Assembly: GCA_936450465.1 (NCBI GenBank)
Contig: OW388300.1
Span: 19,407,232-19,471,231, forward strand
From: Gibbula magus
Lineage: Eukaryota; Mollusca; Gastropoda; Trochida; Trochidae
DNA: 64,000 bases
Direction of reading: 5' to 3'
Under the pieces are notes generated by a model, which saw only the letters and a list, made by a program, of their open reading frames with translations, did not search any database and had not been told where the DNA came from. Position numbers and translations under genes: made by a program. This document shows positions 38,872-48,831 of the stretch, in pieces. The stretch's first letter is position 1. Each line of letters begins with the position of its first letter.

Positions 38872-39099
38872 TTACCGGTACTGGCTGGCGACCAATTATC
38901 GCCGCATACCAATTATCGCCAACACATAGCTACATATCAAAATACTTAAGTTTAATTGAACTTTTGTTGGTTATCAGTTTGGTGATATCTCAATGTGTGA
39001 AATAATAGGGAACCATAGGATAAAGTTGTCTGCGCAAGCGCTGTAGCTATGTGTTGGCGATAATTGGTATGCGGCGATAATTGGTCGCCAGCCAGTAAT
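38872..39099. mobile_element. Foldback element with CCAATTATCGCC arms
   Basis: Left arm 38872-38933 (ATTACCGGTACTGGCTGGCG, CATACCAATTATCGCCAACA) and right arm 39043-39099 are inverse repeats of about 58-62 bp. Each arm carries CCAATTATCGCCG and CCAATTATCGCC, so it is also internally repetitive. The loop is about 109 bp. It lies in the large Bcl-2 intron, about 310 bp from coding exon 1. Confidence 0.75.
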
Positions 39100-39407
39100 G
39101 TTTATGAAGACAGAAGAGTGTTAATCTAACACAACAATGCCAAGAAAATGGAGGCACTTCCATTTTTTTTATGTTAATAAAATTGGCATTTATTATTCAA
39201 ATTTCAAGAATGGGGTTATGCCTTCTTGTTTTTGGTTTTGCTTTGCTATTTTTGTGCATGCATAGACGAGAAATGTCACATTCAGTATTTTGCATTGTTC
39301 TCATGCTCAATGAACTGGCAAGTTCGACCTAGTGCTTGGCCTGACCTATAAAAACATAAACACACGAGAGGGCGTTAAAAAGTAATTCACAAATTATTAA
39401 TACCTAC

Positions 39408-39848
39408 CCAACCGTTTTGACTGGCAATCCATTGTGATAACTTAGTGTCTACGTATGTTGAAACCCAGTCAATAATTGAATCCACAAGTTGTGGCATTTC
39501 TTGCTCGAAACATCTCACTGCAAGAGAACCACCGAAAGTAAACAAAGCGACCACTCGTCCCCAGTTTATACCGTCTGCAAAAAGCTCATTTACAATTGCT
39601 TGAAACGTAGTATATGCAGTGCCAGGGGTGATGTGCAACTGATTCCCCATTTCATCGAACTGGGTACGGTATCTTTCTTCGAATTCATCTCCCAAGCTGC
39701 GCATCGTACTGCATATTTTGCTTGATCCATTTTCCATAGCAGGTCCATTTTGCCACACATAGCCGTTTCCTTCCAGACGATATTTCACATAGTCTACGAC
39801 AAGATTCCGCGTATCCATGGTGTCGCCAGGGTTATTATTAAAATACAT
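39408..39848 (-). CDS. BCL2L: Bcl-2 family pro-survival regulator (Bcl-w/Bcl-xL-like), first coding exon
   Basis: Encodes residues 1-147 of a 193-residue Bcl-2 homologue that by family knowledge binds BH3-only and Bax-type proteins at the mitochondrial surface to restrain apoptosis. Visible motifs: BH4-like DTRNLVVDYVKYRL near residues 12-25; BH3 TMRSLGDEFEERY near 48-60; BH1 ELFADGINWGRVVALF with the invariant NWGR near 88-103; and the first half of BH2, WIASQNGW, at the exon end. The donor TGG|GTAGGT splits BH2, and the open frame's extra VGINNL after the Trp is intron read-through. An in-frame TGA stands just before the first ATG; the second ATG, ten codons on, has the stronger context (GACACCATGG), so the true start could be either. 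The BH4 and the absence of a long loop favour Bcl-w or a short Bcl-xL-like protein over Bax/Bak, but the exact orthologue is not fixed. Confidence 0.93.
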
Positions 39849-41195
39849 TTTTCCAACTCATCACTGGGCCTACTAAAATATCCACACACCACGAGGAATG
39901 GCAAGCCGGAGCTGATCTTACTAGCCTTATCCAGATCCTGAAAAGCTGTCTGTCAGCTGAATGAAGTGGGTCAAAGGTTACAGGTCAAAGGTGATCTGAA
40001 ACAACCAATCGGTATCTTCTGCGTTGACTAGTTACGAACAACTATTTATAGACATTGAGAAACATCTCGAAGCTTCAGTCGGTTACATTTAAAATTTACT
40101 TTTAAAATATAAACACTGTTTAACCATTTTCAATTTCAATATGTTCACGGACATGTTTACATATGGATTTCAAACAATATCAACATTGTATCAAGTATTT
40201 GATTTTCATGTTTTAAAGTCGACTTAAATTCAGACGATCCGACATGATAGAAATCTTATACATTTAAAATGTATTTAAAACGTGATCCACTCAAGAGTTG
40301 ATAATAACACAACTTCATGTTTATTACCTAGTTAATGCAAGTTTGTGATGTTTGACCTAGTTAAATGTAATGCCTCAAACAGGGGTGTGTTATTTCATCA
40401 TCCAAAACTGTCTTCAACAGTAACAAATCTCTATAATGAAATCGTCACTTCAAAAGTTTTGTTCCTGTTTTTTTTTTTCTTAAAGAATATTTACAAATTT
40501 TAAAAAAGTATATACCATATATATAAATGTGTTAAATTATGTCAGTTTAACCAAATGAGTGAATTTTATAAGGTAAACCAACAAAGTAAATTATATATAA
40601 GTTAAATCGAAACGATTGTAAAGTGGCGTTTCTCTCTGATTGTGACGCGCTGAAACTGCCTCGATTGTAATAATTGTGAAATATCAAACTAATTGAATCA
40701 AATTAAATTTAACAAACACGTTTGGTATATGCACTATAGGTAATCAAACAAGGAAATAGTAAGATAAACAAAACCACTTATTATTCAAGCTATGGATTAA
40801 ATTCCAGGACCATTCCAAATTGCTTCGATGTTAATATGCATGAGAATAAATCTAACAAAACATTTCATGAATGCCTCAAGGAAATATATAGCCGGTCTAC
40901 GAACCGACTCTGCCTACGAAAACACTGATTTTCAGAGGACTTGGCAGTACGTTGAATATTGATTGCATATTTCATTAACGTTGAATATGATCTGTACTCT
41001 GTTCATATGAAGTATTAACGGTGACTTAAACTCACTTTATTTCTACCAAATATTATTTTCAACTGTTCAATGTTTAGATGTTATATTTGTTAAATAGTTG
41101 CCAGATGCGTTCAACAGAAGACTGTAAGCGATTCAACATTCTGACATATGTTCTCACGAAAATAGTATCTCAGTAAATTTATACGAGGAAGTTTG
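39849..41195. other. Bcl-2 gene 5' flank
   Basis: Should hold the 5' UTR and promoter of the Bcl-2 family gene, but no TATA box, CpG island or upstream exon could be pinned down. No other gene is recognised. Confidence 0.4.
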
Positions 41196-41712
41196 GGGGG
41201 ACTTGATTTGCCAGCCGGGCTATCGCCCGGGTCGCCCGCAACCCAGTTGTGAAGCGGCGACGCACTTGATTCAGGCGGGCGGGTGTTCAATATGGCCCGC
41301 CGGGGTAGCCCGGTTGACCCGGTTTCAAATGAGCGGGCTATCGCGGGCGATAATGGCGGCATACGGACCAAACTCGTTTTTGCATATTAGAAAATATCGT
41401 ATATCTTTCCATCAAAAACATTAACAATACAATTATTTATAAGAGTACTGAAGGGAAAGACTAATGTAGCATACTTTTCTATCAGAAGTAATAATATTGT
41501 TCATTGTTGTCGAGATATCGTTGTCATTGTCGCAAACACTTTTGAAAAGTTCGATTATTAGTTGCAGGGCAACTAAGTTGGCTCTGATGGTTGCCATAAC
41601 AATAACCCGAATCAACTTGATTTGGTTCGTCTTCTCGGATCACCCGGATAGCCCGGTCACGTGACCGGGCTATAGCGGGCTATGCCCGGGATAGTGCAAA
41701 TCAAGTGCCCCC
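41196..41712. mobile_element. TIR element with GC-rich GCCCGGG palindromes
   Basis: The left end GGGGGGACTTGATTTGC and the inverse of the right end GGGGGCACTTGATTTGC are 16/17 identical. Inside each end are dense repeats of GCCCGGG, AGCCCGGT and GCGGGCTAT (41215-41350 and 41640-41695), strikingly GC-rich against AT-rich surroundings. The centre (41370-41630) is AT-rich. About 517 bp. The 86-codon frame on the minus strand is an artefact of the GC-rich part. Confidence 0.6.
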
Positions 41713-42400
41713 TTTATCTGTGGTTCTCTGCTTTCGTTTTCAATGCAGTTTGTTTAAAATTATACAAAAACCAGAATATGACAATCTAGGATTGGAGAGA
41801 TATATGTTAAACCCTTTCTACTTGATATAATTCAATTTGGATCTTATATTGCCCGGAAGGTGAAGGTCACAATTCGTGACGTAAATATAGTCTCTTTCCA
41901 CAAACTGAGCCAGTAAAACGGTTCCTGATAAACACGTAGACCTACTTTCATTTGAAACATGTTGACATTTTACTGCATATTTTTTTAATGGAAATGATGT
42001 ATAGGCCTAACGAGCAGACATAGTTTGCTATATCCGCCGCCAAGTTGTAAAAGTCTGATATATATTTAGCAATGGTTATCTGATTTATTTAATTAAATCC
42101 TTAATCACACATTTTTTTGTGTATACTTGTTTTGATAAAGTATTCAAAATATTACTTATAGATTCACGATACACAAGAATATCGTTCTACTTCACAAGCT
42201 TCATTGATCTAAGCCTCACAGTTTTCAAGTTCTGTTCTTAGAGCAAAAATGTCAATTGCATTTCAATTTATTAATGGAAACAGCTAGCTAAAATGAAATC
42301 CAAAGACGTTTAAAAAAACAAAAGCGCTTCTATCTTCAGGATATCATTATGCTTGATCAACATACTAAGCCTCGTGGACCTAATCCTCACAGTTCCCTTT
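41713..42400. other. Intergenic DNA, nothing recognised
   Basis: AT-rich, without recognisable gene or repeat. Confidence 0.4.
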
Positions 42401-43020
42401 TTGTCGCTCTCGCTCGGGTAATACAATATTCTACACTCGTTTCGTATAAATCATGACATATTTGATTTTATTACTCAACCGTGATGAGATCAATCATTAG
42501 ATAACAATGAGTTGGTTACACACATGTGTGATACCACCGCTTGATGTCGTAACGTCATAATGAGCGCGTGACGTCATAGTCGCTTTTGGTTGACGTCACA
42601 ATGTTAACCGCGCGACTGCAATAGCGGATGACCTATTTGCAAGCGAGCCTAGCTAAACGCGATTTTCTTGCAATTCAGCGCTATTTACATCATTGAGTAA
42701 TAAACAAAATACTAAACTCGGTCCCGTTTGATAACATGTTTATGAAACTCGTGAATGGCATCGGTATTTAACTCGCTTTCGCTCGTTAAAATACAACACC
42801 ATTCACTCGTTTAATAAACATGTTATCAAACGGGACATCGTTTAGTATTCTATATGTGTAATATTCTCTATGTCTGTGCATGACGTCATAAAACAATTGT
42901 TCGTGACGTCACTGTGGATTGCCGTCGTAAGAGAAATGGGCCGTCTCCTGACTATTTATAGAATATTCAAATGGAATGGGTAAAACAGAAATTATTACAC
43001 TCGAAAGTATTTCATATGAC
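42401..43020. repeat. Dispersed repeat related to 11786-12533
   Basis: Contains GTCGCTCTCGCTCGGGTAAT, a hairpin (GGTCCCGTTTGATAACATGT ... ATGTTATCAAACGGGAC, 42718-42838) around CTCGCTTTCGCTCGTTA, TGACGTCATAAAACAATTGT and TATTACACTCGAAAGTA. Same order of parts as at 11786-12533 and 25677-26020. Confidence 0.6.
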
Positions 43021-43083
43021 TTTCGCGTTCATACGTGCTCAACCACGCCACGACCCAGCTCCCCTAGCTATGTACTTACACTG

Positions 43084-43201
43084 TACCGTAAATTCTGGAA
43101 TAATCGCCCGGTGATTATTAAATTCAAACACCGATTTGACCCCGCGATTATTCAAGGCAGGCGGTTATTCAAGACAGGCGATTATTCAAGGAATTACGGT
43201 A
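43084..43201. mobile_element. TACCG...CGGTA element, copy 2 (short)
   Basis: TACCGTAAATTCTGGAATAA and TCGCC at the left match in inverse GGCGATTATTCAAGGAATTACGGTA at the right. 118 bp. The interior repeats GCGATTATTCAAG three times. The ends match those of the larger element at 61127-61751. Confidence 0.75.
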
Positions 43202-43264
43202 TGTATTTCGTATAAGTGGGCATACACTATCCATTACTTTGCCCAGCAATCTCTCGGATTTCGA

Positions 43265-43470
43265 TTACCGAATTTTCTCTAATAAGGGCCCGGGCACTTT
43301 TTTCAGCACCCCTTGACCGCGGCCGTCGCTTATTAGAGGCCCGGTGCTTTTTGGAGACCCGACGCTTATTTCTTTAATAGAAAATTGAAGTTAACTAAGG
43401 AAGCTTAATCTAATGGTTTAGACCAAGCGCTTATTGGAGGTCCGGCGTTTATATTAGAAGAAATCCGGTA
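43265..43470. mobile_element. TACCG...CGGTA element, copy 3
   Basis: The left end TACCGAATTTTCTCTAATAA then GGGCC is inverse to the right end, whose reverse complement reads TACCGGATTTCTTCTAATAT. Internally it repeats CGCTTATT-AGAGG-CCCGG-like blocks. 206 bp, only 63 bp from the preceding element. Confidence 0.65.
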
Positions 43471-44718
43471 CCTGTTCAATATCGTATATTGTGTGGTTCT
43501 TATATAGATGTGCGTGGATTGAGTATGAAATCTTAAAAGATCTTAATTTCGAAACATTTCTTTCGTAACATCGATGTTGAAGAACATTTTCAAATCAAGG
43601 TTATATTTCATTATTTCTCTAATCAATCTAACTGTGGAAAGGGTTATAGGAAACTGAAGAATATTCAATTTATGCAATTTAATATGTTCACGGACTAAAA
43701 ATATGTAATCGAAGAACTAAAAACATCTCCAATGAATTCAGAGGGATCTACGACGTACGTTTGTGGCGCGCAGTATTTATAATAACGACATCGACATCGT
43801 TACTGTTACATCGTAAACTTGTTCCTAATGACGTCATCGATAAGCAAACGTCCTGTTTATGAATACGACCCCGGTTGTCAGTGGAGGAAACCTAACACTA
43901 CTCGACATTCCCAGTCACATCCCTGTTCGTTTTCTACCTAACTACTAATAACTAGTCTAACTACCTAACGACTCTAGCTGTCTCATTTACCGAAAAGCAA
44001 ACGTCGTAATTCAGTATTTATCCTCAAGTTTAATTACTTGAAGTAAGACTTGCAATTAAATATCAAAATAATTTACCTATAAACTAGGGTTTTACGCACA
44101 TGGGCCTGTTCCCTTAAAATAGCGTTAAAAAGACATATAATTTATGCCTATATTTACATTAATATTATGCCTATAGACCTTAACCTATTCTATATAAAAG
44201 GACAAAATTCCTTTTGTGTATTTTAACGCTATTTTTAAGATCTATACGCCCCTGTGGTTTTACGTCCATCGTTGATGTAAATGCACAGTGTAGGAGCGGT
44301 GTACTTGCTATTTTCAGTACTTATTCACGTGTACTCAAATTGGCAGTGTTAGTGCTGTGCAGCTTTTACCAACAAACGAGACGTGCTCTCGGATTTGAGT
44401 AAGTATGTGTTTATATTCAAATCACAGGGCCATGGAAATTGTATAATTTAGCTCTCAGGTGTTCTCAGCATCTACATGTCAAGTTTCAGAATCCAAAACT
44501 GTCAAATAAGAAAACTCTGGCGAGGTGAAAGTGACTATTGTTATTTATTTTATGTTTCTTTCGCATTATCATATTTTCTCATTTATACACTTTCATGAGA
44601 TTTAGACACAACGCTTTAGATGACACTTTCCACATTCTCTGAAAAAATAACTTTGATCCATGCTGTAGTTTAGCAATTGTACACACAATTAGAAAATACT
44701 CAAACATTCAGTACTTGT
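43471..44718. other. Intergenic DNA, nothing recognised
   Basis: No gene recognised. The 62-codon frame at 44214-44402 is unsupported. Confidence 0.4.
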
Positions 44719-44902
44719 GTGCGCGTACACAGTTCTAATGTGCAGGTGTACTCAATTCTAATGTGCAGGTGTACTCAGTTCTAATGTGCAGGTGTACTCA
44801 GTTCTAATGTGCAGGTGTACTCAGTTCTAATGTGCAGGTGTACTCAGTTCTAATGTGCAGGTGTACTCAGTTCTAATGTGCAGGTGTACCCAGTTCTAAT
44901 GT
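44719..44902 (+). repeat. 23-bp minisatellite
   Basis: About seven and a half nearly identical units of GTGCAGGTGTACTCAGTTCT plus AAT. The first (GTGCGCGTACACAG...) and last (GTACCCAG) are variant. High identity points to recent expansion and likely length polymorphism. Confidence 0.95.
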
Positions 44903-45949
44903 GTCGTTACATTATGCTTTCAATGAAATGGTACATAGATTTGTGACCAAAATTTGATAGTCCATACCAAATTATTATTCCAGGTACTTTGTGGAAAAAT
45001 AAACTCTTTTGAGACATTTGTGTTTATTAAATATTACTTTGAATATATCTGTCAGTGTTTTAATAGTTGCAGTGCTGTCAATGTGGAATGAAATTTCTAT
45101 TTTATTATACAACAGTGATTATAACCTGACATTTTCAAGATATTTGTAAAACATATGTATGTGAGCAACATGCATATGATTGACTAGACAATATGATATG
45201 TTACGTGGTGTGGTATGATTTCAATAGATATAGTACTAAAATGCCAAAAATATCCATTTTGATCCAGCAAAATGTTATCAAAATACATTTTTATTTGCAT
45301 AATGTCATAATGAAGGATAAACGAAGTTAACTGTAACATAATCGCATCTTACACTCGCATATTCATTCAAGTAAAAACAATGTAGATGAAAAAGTCTCCT
45401 TTTTACAAAATAAACAATGCCGATAATTAAGGCAATAAACCCCATATTATACTGTTATGTTTGAACTACAAACTATGATGTGACAAGCCATCACATGAGG
45501 TTTTTTAAAAACAACTAACAAGGTAAAGATTAAGTATACATGTAATTCTGTCTGTGTGAAATCTCCACACGTTTTCAAATATGAAACTGAACATAAAATA
45601 TTCACTGATCCAAAAGCATTAAAATAATATTTCTGAGACATTAAACATCTATTAGTACATTGACAAGTACTTTTACATGTTGTAAAGCTATCAGTGTGTC
45701 AATAAAAGGAAAGTTCAAAGCCTCTAATTCAAGAAAGTGTAACTCTATTTGATGGAAAACATATTAATTCGTGTGCCTTCAACTTTCATTTGCAAATGCA
45801 CATGTCATCAACTTTCATTTGCAAATGCACATGTCATTCTATGATTAGTGGTGTGTGTTTTGAGAATTGAGGCATTGGAAAATGATTGACCACACACTTT
45901 ACGCACACAGGATCGAATACATTTGATTTGATTCATTGCCCTTACATAC
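44903..45949. other. Region downstream of the zinc-finger exon
   Basis: If the zinc-finger gene splices at 45949/45950, its next exon should lie here or further left; I could not locate it. A 28-bp tandem duplication (AACTTTCATTTGCAAATGCA...) lies at 45779-45836. Confidence 0.4.
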
Positions 45950-46473
45950 GTATTTTAGCATGTTGCTTAAGGTTTCTTTTGTATTGAAATTCTTTTTTGC
46001 AGTCTTTGCATTTTAGGACTTTTATCCCAGTGTGATGTAAAACATGGCCATTGTATAAATCTTCATGGTTATAAGTCTTTTCACAGATCGGGCAACAGAA
46101 ACGTCCAGTTTTCTGGTGTTTTAGTTGGATGTGCGACTTATGTCCCGCATAGCTCTTAAACATTTTCCCACAATACTCACAAACCATCTGAAATAATTGA
46201 TGGCAAAACTTCATATGTTCTTCTAGCAGAGACCGCGACAGGTAAGAGTGGAAACAGTCATGGCATTTAAATTTATCATCAACATTGTGGGTAAGCAAAT
46301 GCCGCTTCATACTAGAAAGTCTTACAGTTTTGTAAGTACATCTTCCACACTTATGATAAGGTTTCTTGAATGTACTAACAACCTTTGCATTAGTAGTAAC
46401 TGGTGGAATTTCTACTGGGACAGGAGTACACGTTTCTGTTGATGGACAAGCCTTGGTTTCGACTTCTTCAGTG
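45950..46473 (-). CDS. C2H2 zinc-finger protein, internal exon (four fingers plus the first part of a fifth)
   Basis: Minus-strand frame with C2H2 fingers in series: KCGRCTYKTVRLSSMKRHLL-TH, FKCHDCFHSYL...EEHMKFCH, VCEYCGKMFKSYAGHKSHIQ-LKH and CCPICEKTYN...GHVLHH, then KCKDCKKEFQYKRNLKQHAK that lacks its last histidine. The ATG at 46310 is inside finger 1, so it is not the true start: the frame stays open upstream to about 46473-46482, where CCAG|C or AAAG|C could be the acceptor before an in-frame TAA. Downstream, AAATAC|GTATGT is a good donor at 45949/45950; splicing there leaves a C that could begin the missing histidine codon (HAKI-H), while read-through gives a stop at 45942. Non-canonical linkers (no TGEKP) and a low-similarity N-terminal part stop me naming the orthologue. 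Role by family knowledge: DNA-binding or other nucleic-acid-binding nuclear protein. Confidence 0.8.
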
Positions 46474-46559
46474 CTGGCAATGCTTTAAAACGAGAGGTCT
46501 AAAGCTTCAATCTCCGAAATTTTTGAAAACTAAAAGCAATCTAAATGCGAACATCATGT

Positions 46560-46907
46560 TTAAAGGGGCTGTAGCACGTTTGATGAAAAATTTATTTCTT
46601 CAAATTTCCCATTTATAATGATAGTTTATGTCATTTAAATTTACTTTAGAGGTTAAAACATCTTATTACAGAAACCAATTATCCGTAGTGATAATGACGA
46701 TGTTGCGTATGAAGCAAAAACTGCATGGTGGCCATTAACTTTTATTATTTCAAATTACAAAAACGATTCCAATGGCTTTACCGAACCATGTACACTCATT
46801 TTTACCTTGGTTTTCCGAAGAGGGAAGGATGTTTTACTATTGGTAACATTATTTTCAAATACATTTCATCGACTTATGAGCGAAAAAACGTGCTACTGAC
46901 CCTTTAA
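46560..46907 (+). mobile_element. TTAA-flanked MITE family 1, copy 2
   Basis: TTAA at both ends (46560-46563, 46904-46907). Left terminal repeat AGGGGCTGTAGCACGTTTGA, right AAAACGTGCTACTGACCCT. 348 bp, with the full set of internal landmarks TTATAATGATAGTTTATGTC, AACCAATTATCCGTAGTG, ACGATTCCAATGGCTTTACC and TTTCCGAAGAGGGAAGG. It sits about 80-90 bp upstream of the zinc-finger exon, in its intron. Confidence 0.9.
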
Positions 46908-47146
46908 GGTATTGGTGTATTTCTTTTCTTTGAGGATATTTCTCATATAAACTTAGGCCTAACGGGGATGAATTGTGCAATCGGACTCATAAGTATTAAT
47001 CATTTATAGTAAGAAAAATGTACTTGCCAAGTTAGTAACAAGCACCAGTTTAACACAAACACTGCATAAACTTGCACATAAGAACTGAATACACTTAACC
47101 TTACACGCACATTAGAACAGTGTTTGCGCACATAAGTATATATATA

Positions 47147-47232
47147 TTTCGAATGACAAAAACGATTCCCATGGCTTTATGGAACCATGTAACTCCTTTT
47201 TAACTTGACTTTCCGAAGAGAGAAGGGTGTAG
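47147..47232 (+). mobile_element. Fragment of TTAA MITE family 1
   Basis: Only an internal segment remains: TTCGAATGACAAAAACGATT, CCCATGGCTTTATGGAACCA and TTTCCGAAGAGAGAAGGGTG. It ends abruptly at about 47232. No terminal repeats. Confidence 0.8.
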
Positions 47233-47639
47233 AGGTTTTGGAAGGATACGAGGGAGAAGGGAATTTTATACTCCAAAACGTCATGTAACTGCACATTTGA
47301 GAAGTAGTTATCCAGAAAATTCTTGTTTTCTGAAACTTTATTCAGACATATCGACATATCTTTACTTTCTCCATGTAAAACGCTCATGTACCACCGTGTG
47401 TGGTTTTAGAGAAATAAAGAATCTTGAAGACCTTAAAAACATAGATTCTTGTGTCGGGTGGAAAACCTTTCTGCATTGACTTGATATGGAATGATGTGAG
47501 TGTAGCTAGGTTTGTCAAAGAAATGTTAAATAAATCAGTTTGATAGTCAAACTAGTCCTTGCCACTTAAATGACAATGTTTCTATTGAATTGAATAAAGG
47601 AAGACATTTACCAGTTTTGATTACTGTGAAAAGGTGTCG

Positions 47640-47785
47640 TTGTTACCAAAGTAAACTGAAATCTGCGCAATCCTTCAACACAGAGTGTCACTAAATTTGA
47701 GGACATTCGGTGAAACGGTTCATGTGATATCGCGTTAACAAGAACGGGACGGACTGATGGGCGGACGCCGCTGATTAAAAGAAGA
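47640..47785 (+). repeat. Single-unit remnant of the pearl-like tandem repeat
   Basis: Contains ATTTGAGGACATTCGGTGAA, TGATATCGCGTTAACAAGA and GGACGGACTGATGGGCGGAC followed by GCCGCTG, the same order as one unit plus the right end of the array at 57659-59044. Confidence 0.6.
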
Positions 47786-48311
47786 AGAATGCTTATTTTT
47801 GTGCCACGCCTTACAAATCTACAGCATATAAAATAATTATGTTTAAATTATATAAAATGCGGTGTCCTGCTATGATTTGCAGAACATGTAAAACGTAACC
47901 ACTCACCTCCTGTAGTGAACGTTTTTCGAAACCTTGAATAAAACTTGATTTATTCAAGCAACGAACAATCCCAGCGACTTTCTGTTTGTGCGGCCGGAGG
48001 AAAGTAAAGTGATATCCATGACACTTCACTACAGATTCGCTTTTTATTATTAAAGTCCCAATCTGTATCCGCTTCTGGGATTTCCTCTCGTGGTTTCAAA
48101 CCATTGTTTAACTTTCCAAAAGATTAAGAAAAATCCCAATAAGCGGATTTCAAATCGAAAGTTGAATGATAATTTCCTGATATTTGGAGTTAGTCACCAA
48201 CACGTGATCTGGCTTTACAAAGATTGTTTTGGGGACGGTTATGGCTTTATGTGGCTTTAGATGATAAGATCGACACGTTTAATCTTTGTCTGTCGAATAT
48301 ATTAGTGACGC

Positions 48312-48831
48312 TCCTACTTTATGAGGAGGGGGAAATTACGAAAGTGAAACCGTGTATGTTACAAAGGCCATGTAAGGATATGCATCCTCGGTTACCCATG
48401 GTTCTATATATGCTCCGTTACTCTCCACTATATCACCCATGGGAAATTTCATCAGAGAAATCTGTACTCAAATTACCCGCCCTTGGCCGGCGTGAGCCAA
48501 TCAAACCGCTACGCAGCTTTGACCTGCGAGCCAATGACAATTCATATCACTTTGTTGCAAAGCACGCCAGGTCATTTTGTTAGCTATCCGTCATCGGGTA
48601 TCTCCCTTGACCATTTCCGTCTTATCGTATTGAACATTTTCTTTGGTTACTGACTTCGTCACGCTGGCCAAGGGCGGGTAATTTGAGAACAGATTCCCCT
48701 GATAAGGTTTCCCATGGGTGATATAGTGGAGAGTAACGGAGCCATGGGTAACCGAGGATGTCCGACTCTATGAGGAGGAGGAAATTACGAAAGTGAAACC
48801 GTGTATGTTACAAAGGCCATGTAAGGATATG
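48312..48831. mobile_element. TIR element (48383-48760) flanked by about 71-bp direct repeats
   Basis: The core has terminal inverted repeats of roughly 90-100 bp: left CATCCTCGGTTACCCATGG..., right ...CCATGGGTAACCGAGGATG, agreeing inwards through CTCCGTTACTCTCCACTATA, TCACCCATGGGAAA and CAAATTACCCGCCCTTGGCC. It is flanked by long direct repeats at 48312-48382 and 48761-48831 that share ATGAGGAGG, GGAAATTACGAAAGTGAAAC, CGTGTATGTTACAAAGGCCA and TGTAAGGATATG with about three mismatches. Normal transposition gives 2-10 bp duplications, so the long repeats need another cause. The 119-codon frame across here is not a gene. Confidence 0.75.

Larger units (their letters stand above)
20516..39407 (-). 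other. Large (about 18.9 kb) intron of the Bcl-2 family gene, packed with repeats
   Basis: Bounded on the minus strand by the donor GTAGGTATT after the TGG codon and the acceptor TTTCAG before GAT. The intron position inside BH2, straight after the Trp codon, is a known conserved feature of BCL2, BCL2L1 and relatives. Recognised contents are listed separately: SINEs at 21729 and 34375, hairpin elements at 21380 and 30300, the interrupted minisatellite at 24011, MITEs at 24866, 26587, 27842, 35737, 36911 and 38872, and a dispersed repeat at 25677. The stretches 22044-24010, 28820-30299, 30412-31752, 31900-34374 and 37089-38871 hold no gene that I can recognise. No nested gene was found on either strand. 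Confidence 0.8.

Noticed and set aside
48224..48583. 119-codon plus-strand frame
   Set aside because: It crosses the long direct repeat and the inverted-repeat element, has no domain, and its sequence is explained by the repeats.
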